From positions 1 to 13,086 of the forward strand of contig JAJQAT010000152.1 of NCBI GenBank assembly GCA_021203665.1: 13,086 nt of DNA, in the 5' to 3' direction. The DNA comes from Bacillota bacterium (GTDB taxonomy: Bacteria > Bacillota > Clostridia > UBA1381). A model generated the notes under the pieces. It saw only the letters and a list, made by a program, of their open reading frames with translations, was not told the origin of the DNA and did not search any database. Position 1 is the first letter of the stretch. Each line of letters starts with the position of its first letter. This document shows positions 1-7,003 of this stretch, in pieces. The position numbers and the translations under genes are program-made.

Positions 1-27
1 ATATAATTATAAGATAAAATGACTATT
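1..27 (+). promoter_or_regulatory. AT-rich candidate promoter region upstream of the Lrp-type regulator gene
   Basis: The first ~70 bases are far more AT-rich than the rest of the window. A perfect TATAAT lies at 2-7 and a TAAAAT at 15-20, either of which could be a sigma-A -10 element. The matching -35 box would fall before the window, so the promoter cannot be completed or confirmed. Transcription from here would give a leader of roughly 60-75 bases before the ATG at 91. This is the only stretch in the window that looks like a conventional promoter region, and it probably drives the operon that begins at 91. Confidence 0.35.
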
Positions 28-45
28 TATGTGTGAATTTACATA
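28..45. promoter_or_regulatory. Pseudo-palindrome, possible autoregulatory operator
   Basis: TATGT (28-32) and ACATA (41-45) are perfect inverted arms around an 8-base AT-rich centre. Lrp/AsnC-family proteins usually bind AT-rich pseudo-palindromes of about 15 bp in front of their own or adjacent genes. The position, between the candidate -10 boxes and the regulator start at 91, suits autoregulation. The arms are only 5 bp, which can occur by chance in AT-rich DNA, so this is tentative. Confidence 0.25.
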
Positions 46-90
46 CGAGGTCAAATTAAATACAAAAAAGCTTGGGAGGGTGACTTAAAA

Positions 91-573
91 ATGGAGGAAA
101 TTCTTAATATTTTGGATAAGGAAAAGGGCGGCGTATCGCGAGCCAAAATAGCGCAGATGCTCGGCATGGAGGAACAGGAAGTCGCCGATAAGATAAAGAA
201 AATGGAAAAGGAAAATATAATTGTCGGATACAACACCGTTGTAAACTGGGATAAAACCGACAGGGAGGTTGTCACGGCTCTGATTGAGCTGCGCATAACG
301 CCGCAAAGAGGCGAGGGCTTTGACAAGGTTGCGGAAAGAATTTATAAATATCCGCAGGTAAAATCGCTCTATCTCATGTCCGGCGCGTATGACCTTGCCG
401 TCACGATAGAGGGTAAAAGCATGAAGGAGGTCGCGCTTTTCGTCGCGCAAAAGCTTGCGCCGATGGATTCCGTAATTTCCACCGCGACTCATTTTGTGCT
501 TAAAAAATACAAGGAGGAAGGAATTGTATTCGAGGATGATGAAAAGGATACAAGGCAGGTTATCACATTATGA
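91..573 (+). CDS. Lrp/AsnC-family transcriptional regulator (AlaR-like)
   Basis: This 160-residue DNA-binding regulator has a winged helix-turn-helix at about residues 1-55 and an AsnC/RAM ligand-sensing domain at about 60-140. The RAM domain carries the typical stretch YLMSGAYDLAV (94-104), with the GxxD pattern at G98-D101. The tail (THFVLKKYKEEGIVFEDD, then a charged end) resembles Bacillus subtilis YugG/AlaR more than generic Lrp. That fits its pairing with a downstream class I aminotransferase, as in alaR-alaT. The family binds DNA as dimers or octamers and responds to amino acids. By analogy this one would sense alanine and control the next gene, but the ligand is inferred. The start is set by GGGAGGGTG at 74-82, 8 bases before the ATG. 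The stop overlaps the next gene's start, so translation is probably coupled. Confidence 0.9.
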   Translation: MEEILNILDKEKGGVSRAKIAQMLGMEEQEVADKIKKMEKENIIVGYNTVVNWDKTDREVVTALIELRITPQRGEGFDKVAERIYKYPQVKSLYLMSGAYDLAVTIEGKSMKEVALFVAQKLAPMDSVISTATHFVLKKYKEEGIVFEDDEKDTRQVITL

Positions 574-1745
574 TGGATTACGATAAAATTGTTTCGCCCG
601 TTGTGGCGGCGCTGCCGCCGTCGGGCATAAGGAAGTTTTTTGATATAGTCGCGGAGATGGAGGACGCCATTTCGCTGGGCGTCGGCGAGCCGGATTTCAC
701 AACGCCATGGGCAATCCGAGAGGAGGGCATATACTCGCTGGAAAAGGGTCAGACCCATTATACCGCCAATGCCGGACTTATGGAGCTGCGCGAGGAAATA
801 TGCAATTACAATGAAAGAAAATACGGCGTTACATACAATCCGAAATCGGAGGTATTGGTAACGGTCGGCGGCAGCGAGGCTATTGACCTTTTAATTCGGT
901 CAATCATCAGTGCCGGCGACGAGGTTTTAATTCCCGAGCCGTGCTTTGTATGCTATAAGCCCTGCACGGTAATGGCGGGCGGTGTGCCGGTGCCGATTGA
1001 AACCAAGGAGGAGGACGAGTTCAGACTTCTTCCGGAGCAGCTCAAGGCAAAGATAACGGATAAAACAAAGCTGCTTATCCTGCCGTATCCGAATAATCCC
1101 ACCGGCGGCGTTATGTCAAAGGCGGATATGGAGGCAATCGCGGAGGTTCTGCGCGGCACGGATATAATGGTGCTGTCGGACGAGATTTACGGCGAGCTGC
1201 GCTACGGCGATGAAAGGCATATTCCGTTTTCGGCGTTCGACGGTATGCGGGAGCGCACGATAGTGGTAAACGGATTTTCCAAAACCTTTGCGATGACGGG
1301 CTGGCGATTGGGCTACGCGCTCGGTCCGGAGAAAATAATACAGCTTATGACAAAGGTGCATCAGTACGGAATAATGTCCGCGCCCACAACAGCGCAATTC
1401 GCGGCGATAGAGGCGCTTAAAAGCTGCGATGACGACGTTGAGGAAATGCGCCGCGAGTATAATTACCGCCGCCGCTATATAGTTGACGGATTCAGAGCGA
1501 TGGGATTGAGCTGCTTTGAGCCGCTCGGAGCGTTTTATGTGTTCCCGTGCATAAAATCCACGGGTATGACAAGCGAGGAATTTTGCGAGAACCTCCTGCG
1601 GGAGGAAAAGGTCGCGGTTGTTCCCGGCAACGCCTTCGGCGAAAGCGGCGAGGGATTTATACGCTGCTCCTACGCGTATTCGATAGAGAATATCCAGGAG
1701 GCGCTAAAGAGAATAGAGAGATTTGTAAAGAAACACAGTAAATAA
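570..1745 (+). CDS. Class I PLP-dependent aminotransferase (alanine transaminase-like, AlaT/YugH type)
   Basis: This 391-residue fold-type I aminotransferase should move an amino group between an amino acid and a 2-oxoacid in the cytoplasm. Visible motifs are LGVGEPDF (36-43), the substrate-loop YTANAG (64-69), PNNPTGG (174-180), the PLP-contacting SDEIY (203-207) and the PLP-linking lysine K238 in SKTFAMTGWRLGY. A C-terminal arginine in GFIRCSYA fits the carboxylate-binding Arg. Length matches the family (~390). The junction reads ATGATG: the first ATG (570) overlaps the TGA of the upstream regulator and a second ATG lies at 573, so either may be used. The linked Lrp-type regulator matches the B. 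subtilis alaR-alaT pair, making alanine:pyruvate-type chemistry the best guess. An aspartate or aromatic aminotransferase cannot be excluded. Confidence 0.9.
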   Translation: MMDYDKIVSPVVAALPPSGIRKFFDIVAEMEDAISLGVGEPDFTTPWAIREEGIYSLEKGQTHYTANAGLMELREEICNYNERKYGVTYNPKSEVLVTVGGSEAIDLLIRSIISAGDEVLIPEPCFVCYKPCTVMAGGVPVPIETKEEDEFRLLPEQLKAKITDKTKLLILPYPNNPTGGVMSKADMEAIAEVLRGTDIMVLSDEIYGELRYGDERHIPFSAFDGMRERTIVVNGFSKTFAMTGWRLGYALGPEKIIQLMTKVHQYGIMSAPTTAQFAAIEALKSCDDDVEEMRREYNYRRRYIVDGFRAMGLSCFEPLGAFYVFPCIKSTGMTSEEFCENLLREEKVAVVPGNAFGESGEGFIRCSYAYSIENIQEALKRIERFVKKHSK

Positions 1746-1757
1746 TTAGGAGGAAAC

Positions 1758-3380
1758 ATGGATACAAAGTATATATTCGTAACGGGCGGAGTTGTTTCGG
1801 GACTTGGCAAGGGCATAACCGCCGCGTCGCTCGGCAGACTTTTAAAAGCGAGAGGATATAAGGTGACGATGCAGAAATTCGACCCTTATATCAATATGGA
1901 CCCCGGCACGATGAGCCCTTATCAGCACGGCGAGGTTTTCGTAACCGACGACGGCGCGGAAACCGACCTTGATTTGGGACATTACGAGAGATTTATAGAT
2001 GAGAATTTGAGCGTCAACTCAAACGTGACAACCGGTAAAATTTATTGGAACGTCATTTCAAAGGAACGCCGCGGCGATTATGAGGGAAGAACCGTTCAGG
2101 TTATCCCGCATATCACAAACGAGATAAAATCGAGGGTTTACCGCGTCGCGAAAACTCAGAGCACGGATATTGTCATAACCGAAATAGGCGGCACCGTCGG
2201 CGATATTGAGTCAACGCCGTTCCTTGAGGCGATAAGACAGGTTATCACGGAGGTGGGCAAGGAAAATTGTATGTATACACATCTTACCCTTGTACCGTAT
2301 CTGTCAACCTCCGGCGAGCAGAAAACAAAGCCGACTCAGCACAGCGTCAAGGAGCTTTTGAGTCTCGGTATTCAGCCGGACGTGCTTGTTTTAAGAACGG
2401 AAAAGCCGCTTGAGGACGGACTTGCCGATAAGATTGCGCTTTTCTGCAACGTGTCGCCCGACTGCGTTATAGAAAATCTTGACCTTGACACGCTTTACGA
2501 GGTTCCTCTCGCGCTTGAGGAGGAGGGACTTGCAAGGGTTGTATGCAAGCGTCTCGGTCTTGAGGACAGAACGCCCGACCTTGATGAGTGGGTTAAGATG
2601 GTTGACGTTGTAAAGGACCTTATGAACGGCGGCAAGGACGAGGTTACAATCTCGCTTGTCGGCAAATATGTGTCGCTTCACGACGCGTATATAAGCATTG
2701 TGGAATCACTTAAGCACGGCGGAATACAGAATTATTCCAACGTCAATATAAACTGGGTGGACAGCGAGGAGGTCACTCCGAAGAATGTCGATAAGATACT
2801 CAAAGGCTCGGACGGCATACTTGTTCCGGGCGGCTTCGGCGACAGAGGCATCGAGGGTAAAATTATCGCCGCTCAGTACGCGAGAGAAAATAAAATCCCG
2901 TATTTGGGAATTTGTCTGGGTATGCAGATTGCGGTTATCGAGTACGCGAGAAATGTGCTGGGATATAAGGACGCTCATTCATCGGAGCTTAATCCGGAAA
3001 CAACTCATCCGGTTATCGACCTTATGCCCGAGCAGCGCGATGTGGAGGATTTGGGCGGCACGATGCGTCTCGGCTTGTACCCGTGCAAGATAACTCCCGG
3101 AACGCTCGCGCAAAAGGTTTACGGCAGTGATTTGATTTATGAAAGACACCGCCACAGATATGAATTTAATAATTTCTACAGAAAGGAAATCACGGAAAAG
3201 GGCATGGTTGTTTCGGGACAGTCGCCGAACGAAAAGCTTGTTGAAATGGTTGAAATCCCCGACCATCCGTGGTTCATAGGAGTTCAGTTCCACCCCGAGT
3301 TCAAGTCAAGACCGAACCGCTCGCACCCGCTGTTCGCATCGTTTATCAAAGCGGCGCTTGACAAAAAATCAAATAAGTAA
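1758..3380 (+). CDS. pyrG: CTP synthase (glutamine-hydrolysing)
   Basis: This enzyme makes CTP from UTP, ATP and glutamine, the last step of de novo pyrimidine nucleotide synthesis. The 540-residue length is typical (E. coli ~545). The N-terminal synthetase domain (about 1-270) begins with the near-invariant VTGGVVSGLGKGITAAS (8-24) and has KFDPYINMDPGTMSP (40-54) and the TEIGGTVGDIES stretch (141-152). The C-terminal class I glutamine amidotransferase domain (about 295-535) has GGFGDRG (358-364), the nucleophile Cys386 in LGICLGMQ, and the His512/Glu514 pair in VQFHPEF. All catalytic residues are present. AGGAGG at 1748-1753 lies 4 bases before the ATG. Only 12 bases separate it from the aminotransferase, so it is probably co-transcribed. 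There is no room for the pyrG leader attenuator known from Bacillus. Confidence 0.98.
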   Translation: MDTKYIFVTGGVVSGLGKGITAASLGRLLKARGYKVTMQKFDPYINMDPGTMSPYQHGEVFVTDDGAETDLDLGHYERFIDENLSVNSNVTTGKIYWNVISKERRGDYEGRTVQVIPHITNEIKSRVYRVAKTQSTDIVITEIGGTVGDIESTPFLEAIRQVITEVGKENCMYTHLTLVPYLSTSGEQKTKPTQHSVKELLSLGIQPDVLVLRTEKPLEDGLADKIALFCNVSPDCVIENLDLDTLYEVPLALEEEGLARVVCKRLGLEDRTPDLDEWVKMVDVVKDLMNGGKDEVTISLVGKYVSLHDAYISIVESLKHGGIQNYSNVNINWVDSEEVTPKNVDKILKGSDGILVPGGFGDRGIEGKIIAAQYARENKIPYLGICLGMQIAVIEYARNVLGYKDAHSSELNPETTHPVIDLMPEQRDVEDLGGTMRLGLYPCKITPGTLAQKVYGSDLIYERHRHRYEFNNFYRKEITEKGMVVSGQSPNEKLVEMVEIPDHPWFIGVQFHPEFKSRPNRSHPLFASFIKAALDKKSNK

Positions 3381-3391
3381 GGAAGATTAAA

Positions 3392-5140
3392 TTGAAGATT
3401 TATTGGAAATATATAAAGCCGTACACGCTGTTTTTCATACTCGGTCCGGTGCTTATGCTTACCGAGGTCGCGGGTGAAATTGTGCTGCCGAAAATTATGG
3501 CGACAATGATAGACAGCGGTATCGGCGCCGACGCCGCCGGCCTCGGCACGGAATATATAATTTCGCGCGCGCTTATGATGATTGGCTTTATAGCTCTGAT
3601 GATAATAGGCGGCATAGGCGGACACTATTTTTCGATTAAAGCCGCGGTAAATTTCAGCGCGGATTTAAGACAGGGCGTTTTTGAAAAGGTGCAGAGGTTT
3701 TCGTTTAAGAATATCGACGGCTTTTCAACAGGCTCGCTTGTCACAAGGCTCACAAACGACATCACGCAAATTCAAAACATGGTGCGTCAGCTGCTCATAA
3801 TGGCTATGCGCTCCCCGGGTATGCTTATCGGCGGAATTATTATGGCATGCTCGATTAACGCGAGCCTCGCGGGAATATTGATAGTGGTAATTCCCGTGCT
3901 TGGCATTACAATAGCGCTTTTGCTGAAAACGGCGTTCCCGCGCTTCGGCGTGATGCAGAAAAAGCTGGATAATCTTAATTCCGGCGTGCAGGAGAATATA
4001 ACAAACGTGAGGGTTATAAAGTCGTTTGTAAGACAGGATTTTGAAACGGAAAAGTTTTCGACGGCTAATGACGATTTGATGAATTCCACATTGAAGGCTA
4101 TGAATATAGTTATCGCCACCATGCCGGTTGTGACGCTCGCGATGAATATAACCACTCTCGTGGTAGTATGGATGGGCGGCAATCTTGTTATAGGCGGCGG
4201 CATGGGTGTGGGCGACCTTACGGCGTTCACTACATATATCACGCAGATACTTATGTCGCTTATGATGGTTTCGATGCTGTTTTTGCAGCTTTCGAGAGCG
4301 CTCGCGTCCTCGGCGAGAGTAAGCGAGGTGCTTAAAACAGAGGTTGACCTGACCGATGAAAACTCGGCGGCAAAGGATAAAATCGTTACCGAGGGCAGAG
4401 TTGAATTTAAAAATGTATGCTTTAAGTATTACGAAAAGCGTAAGGATTATATTTTGAACAATATATCCTTCACGGCGAATCCGGGCGAGGTTGTCGGCAT
4501 AATCGGCACGACCGGCTCCGGTAAATCCTCGCTTGTGCAGCTTATCCCGCGTCTGTATGACGTGAACAGGGGAGAGGTGCTTGTTGACGGAGTGAACGTA
4601 AAGGATTACAGCCTAAGACATCTTCGCGACGGCGTTGGCATGGTTTTGCAGAAAAACGTGCTTTTCAGCGGCTCAATAGAGGAAAATCTGAAATGGGGCG
4701 ACGAGAACGCGTCAACGGAGGAAATCCGCGCGGCTGCCGAGGCGGCTCAGGCGGACGGATTTGTAACGGCGTTTACCGACGGCTACGGAATGGAGCTGGG
4801 ACAGGGCGGCGTAAACGTGTCGGGAGGACAAAAGCAAAGACTTTGTATTGCCCGTGCGCTGCTTAAAAAGCCGAAAATTCTCATTCTCGACGACTCCACC
4901 AGCGCTGTTGACACCGCCACCGAGGCGAGAATAAGACAGGCGTTTTCAACGAGCCTAAAGGACTCGACAAAAATAATAATCGCGCAGAGAATTTCGTCCG
5001 TAATAGAGGCGGATAAGATAATAGTTTTGGAGAACGGCGTCGTTGCCGGCATCGGAAATCACAAGGCTCTTATGCAAAGCTGTGCGGAATACCGCGATAT
5101 TTACTATTCGCAAATGGATAAAGAAAAGGAGGTGTCGTGA
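3392..5140 (+). CDS. ABC exporter half-transporter, degenerate-site subunit (TM287/LmrC/BmrC-like)
   Basis: This 582-residue half-transporter has an N-terminal six-helix type I exporter domain (about 10-305) fused to a nucleotide-binding domain (about 335-575). NBD motifs are Walker A GTTGSGKSS (372-380), Q-loop VLQKNVLF (418-425), an intact signature VSGGQ (476-480) and Walker B ILILD (496-500). The catalytic Glu after Walker B is Asp (D501) and the switch His is Gln (Q532, in IIAQRISS). Both substitutions mark the non-catalytic half of heterodimeric exporters such as TM287/288. Its partner is the next gene, one base away. Exported substrate is unknown; drugs, lipids or peptides are all possible. 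It starts with TTG at 3392, supported by GGAAGA at 3381-3386, 11 bases after pyrG. Confidence 0.93.
   Translation: MKIYWKYIKPYTLFFILGPVLMLTEVAGEIVLPKIMATMIDSGIGADAAGLGTEYIISRALMMIGFIALMIIGGIGGHYFSIKAAVNFSADLRQGVFEKVQRFSFKNIDGFSTGSLVTRLTNDITQIQNMVRQLLIMAMRSPGMLIGGIIMACSINASLAGILIVVIPVLGITIALLLKTAFPRFGVMQKKLDNLNSGVQENITNVRVIKSFVRQDFETEKFSTANDDLMNSTLKAMNIVIATMPVVTLAMNITTLVVVWMGGNLVIGGGMGVGDLTAFTTYITQILMSLMMVSMLFLQLSRALASSARVSEVLKTEVDLTDENSAAKDKIVTEGRVEFKNVCFKYYEKRKDYILNNISFTANPGEVVGIIGTTGSGKSSLVQLIPRLYDVNRGEVLVDGVNVKDYSLRHLRDGVGMVLQKNVLFSGSIEENLKWGDENASTEEIRAAAEAAQADGFVTAFTDGYGMELGQGGVNVSGGQKQRLCIARALLKKPKILILDDSTSAVDTATEARIRQAFSTSLKDSTKIIIAQRISSVIEADKIIVLENGVVAGIGNHKALMQSCAEYRDIYYSQMDKEKEVS
5125..5134 (+). 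promoter_or_regulatory. Strong ribosome binding site fixing the start of the second ABC subunit
   Basis: AAAGGAGGTG, nearly a perfect anti-16S match, lies inside the last codons of the first ABC gene and 7 bases before the ATG at 5142. It decides for that start over in-frame upstream starts such as 5043, which would overlap the first ABC gene by ~100 bases. Confidence 0.9.
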
Positions 5141-5141
5141 T

Positions 5142-6965
5142 ATGCCTCCGGGAAACAGAGATGAAAAACGATATTCAAAAAAGCAAAAGCCGAAGAATAC
5201 AAAAGCAACGGTAAAAAGACTTTTTTCCTATTTGAGGAATGAGCGGCATAAAATCGCGGCGGCTGTTTGCTGCGTTATTATAAGCTCGGGAGCGACGCTG
5301 GGCGGCTCGTATCTTTTAAGACCTATCATAAACGGTCTTACGGACACGTCAAACACAGCCGAGGAAAAAATCGCATCGCTGCTGGCGGGGCTTGCCCTAA
5401 TGGCGGTCGTGTATTTTGTCGGCGTCGCGGCGACGTATACGCAGTCGCGCATTATGATAAGCGTGTCGCAGGGAACGCTGAACAAGATAAGAGCCGACTT
5501 GTTTGAAAAGCTCCAGAAGCTGCCGGTAAGATATTTTGACACCAACGCCACCGGCGATATAATGAGCCGTTTCACGAACGACGTCGATATAATCGGCGAA
5601 ATGCTCAACTCCACGCTTGTGCAGATTTTCTCGGGAACAATAACGCTTGTGGGAACGCTTGTGCTTATGCTGTACACCAACTGGGTTCTCGCGCTTGTGA
5701 CGATTATATTTTCACCTATAATCGCGAAGGTGGGCGCGACAATCGCCGGACGTTCGCGGAAGTATTTCAGCGCGCAGCAATCGGCGCTCGGCGATGTGAA
5801 CGGTTACATTGAGGAAATCGTAACCGGTCAAAAGGTCGTAAAGGTGTTCAATCACGAGGACAAGACAATAGAGGAATTTTCGGGTCTTAACAATGAATTG
5901 AGAAACGTTCAGGTCAAGGCGCAGTTCCTCGGCGGAATTATGGGTCCGTGCATGAACGCTATGGGACAGGTTAATTACACGCTCACAGCCTGCGTCGGCT
6001 CGATAATCGCGTTTATATCGCGCTGGGGCGGCGGGGTGCCGTTCGCGAGCCTTGATATAGGCGGACTTACGGTATTCGTAAACTTTTCAAGACAGTTTTC
6101 GCGTCCCATAAACGAGCTTTCGCAGCAGCTTACAAATATCATGTCCGCGCTTGCGGGCGCGGAACGCGTGTTCACCGTTATGGACGAGGAAAGAGAAAAG
6201 GACGAGGGCAAAAAAATCGAGCTTAAAAATGTGCGCGGCGATGTTGTTGTGGACAATGTTACATTCGGCTACAATCCCGATAAGACAATCTTGAAGAATG
6301 TTTCGATATACGCGCACCCGGGTCAGAAAATCGCGCTTGTCGGCTCCACCGGAGCGGGCAAAACGACAATCACAAACCTTATCACGAGATTTTACAATAT
6401 ACACGAGGGCAAAATAACTATTGACGGAGTGGATATAAAGGATATAAGCCTTGAAAGTCTGCGCGAGAATATTGCGATGGTTTTGCAGGACACGCACTTC
6501 TTTACGGGTACCATTATGGAAAATATCCGCTACGGACGCCTCGACGCGACCGACGCGGAGGTACGCCAGGCGGCGAGAACCTCCTGTGCGCATATCTTTA
6601 TCAAAAATATGCCGGAGGGCTACGATACGATGCTCACGGGCGACGGCTCAAACCTTTCCCAGGGTCAGCGTCAGCTTATAAATATCGCGCGCGCCGCGCT
6701 GTCAAAGGCTCCGATACTTGTGCTTGACGAGGCGACAAGCTCCGTCGATACAAGAACGGAAAGAGATATAAACGAGGCTATGGACGCTCTTATGGAGAAC
6801 AGAACCACATTTGTAATAGCGCACAGACTGTCCACCATACGTAATGCCGACGCTATAATGGTGCTTGAAAACGGCGAGATAATAGAGCGCGGCAGCCATG
6901 AGGAGCTGCTCGAGCAAAAGGGCAGATATTACGAGCTTTATACGGGACTTAAGGAGCTTGATTAA
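5142..6965 (+). CDS. ABC exporter half-transporter, catalytic subunit (TM288/LmrD/BmrD-like)
   Basis: This 607-residue partner of the preceding gene has a basic N-terminal tail (about 1-25, rich in Lys/Arg), a six-helix membrane domain (about 35-340) and an NBD (about 360-600). Motifs are Walker A GSTGAGKTT (401-409), Q-loop VLQDTHFF (447-454), Walker B ILVLDE with catalytic Glu530 (525-530), and switch His561 in IAHRLST. The signature is degenerate: LSQGQ (505-509) in place of LSGGQ. The catalytic residues here and the intact signature of the upstream subunit would build one competent ATP site; the other site would be degenerate. This is the known asymmetric architecture of heterodimeric type IV exporters. 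The gene follows its partner by one base, so the two are surely co-expressed. The substrate is not deducible. Confidence 0.94.
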   Translation: MPPGNRDEKRYSKKQKPKNTKATVKRLFSYLRNERHKIAAAVCCVIISSGATLGGSYLLRPIINGLTDTSNTAEEKIASLLAGLALMAVVYFVGVAATYTQSRIMISVSQGTLNKIRADLFEKLQKLPVRYFDTNATGDIMSRFTNDVDIIGEMLNSTLVQIFSGTITLVGTLVLMLYTNWVLALVTIIFSPIIAKVGATIAGRSRKYFSAQQSALGDVNGYIEEIVTGQKVVKVFNHEDKTIEEFSGLNNELRNVQVKAQFLGGIMGPCMNAMGQVNYTLTACVGSIIAFISRWGGGVPFASLDIGGLTVFVNFSRQFSRPINELSQQLTNIMSALAGAERVFTVMDEEREKDEGKKIELKNVRGDVVVDNVTFGYNPDKTILKNVSIYAHPGQKIALVGSTGAGKTTITNLITRFYNIHEGKITIDGVDIKDISLESLRENIAMVLQDTHFFTGTIMENIRYGRLDATDAEVRQAARTSCAHIFIKNMPEGYDTMLTGDGSNLSQGQRQLINIARAALSKAPILVLDEATSSVDTRTERDINEAMDALMENRTTFVIAHRLSTIRNADAIMVLENGEIIERGSHEELLEQKGRYYELYTGLKELD

Positions 6966-6969
6966 AATT

Positions 6970-6984
6970 TATGCCGCCGGCATA
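6970..6984 (+). other. Short perfect hairpin between the ABC exporter and the GAP1-like gene
   Basis: TATGCC (6970-6975) and GGCATA (6979-6984) pair perfectly around a 3-base loop, immediately downstream of the exporter stop. No T-run follows, so it is not a standard intrinsic terminator. It lies just before the ribosome binding site of the next gene, where it might stabilise or be a cleavage point for the upstream mRNA, or have no role. Confidence 0.3.
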
Positions 6985-6991
6985 GAAAGGA
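6985..6991 (+). promoter_or_regulatory. Ribosome binding site bearing on the start choice at 6992 or 7004
   Basis: GAAAGGA ends directly against an ATG at 6992, which leaves no spacer, and lies 12 bases before a second in-frame ATG at 7004. Zero spacing is not usable, so 7004 is the better start even though its spacer is slightly long. Confidence 0.55.
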
Positions 6992-7003
6992 ATGGTTATA
7001 GAA

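Noticed and set aside
1746..1757. pyrG leader attenuator of the Bacillus type (GGGC start with reiterative transcription)
   Set aside because: Only 12 bases separate pyrG from the upstream gene and they hold just the ribosome site.
5043..5141. In-frame upstream extension of the second ABC exporter gene to 5043
   Set aside because: It would overlap the first ABC gene by about 100 bases and has no ribosome site. The ATG at 5142 has a near-perfect Shine-Dalgarno at 5125-5134, and the extra residues do not resemble exporter N-termini.
6087..6593. 168-residue open frame on the minus strand inside the second ABC gene
   Set aside because: It is a shadow of a strongly conserved NBD-coding region, with no ribosome site or recognisable protein features.
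6970..6984. Hairpin after the ABC exporter as an intrinsic terminator
   Set aside because: The stem is only 6 bp and is followed by AGAAAGG rather than a T-run, so it is kept only as a hairpin of unknown role.
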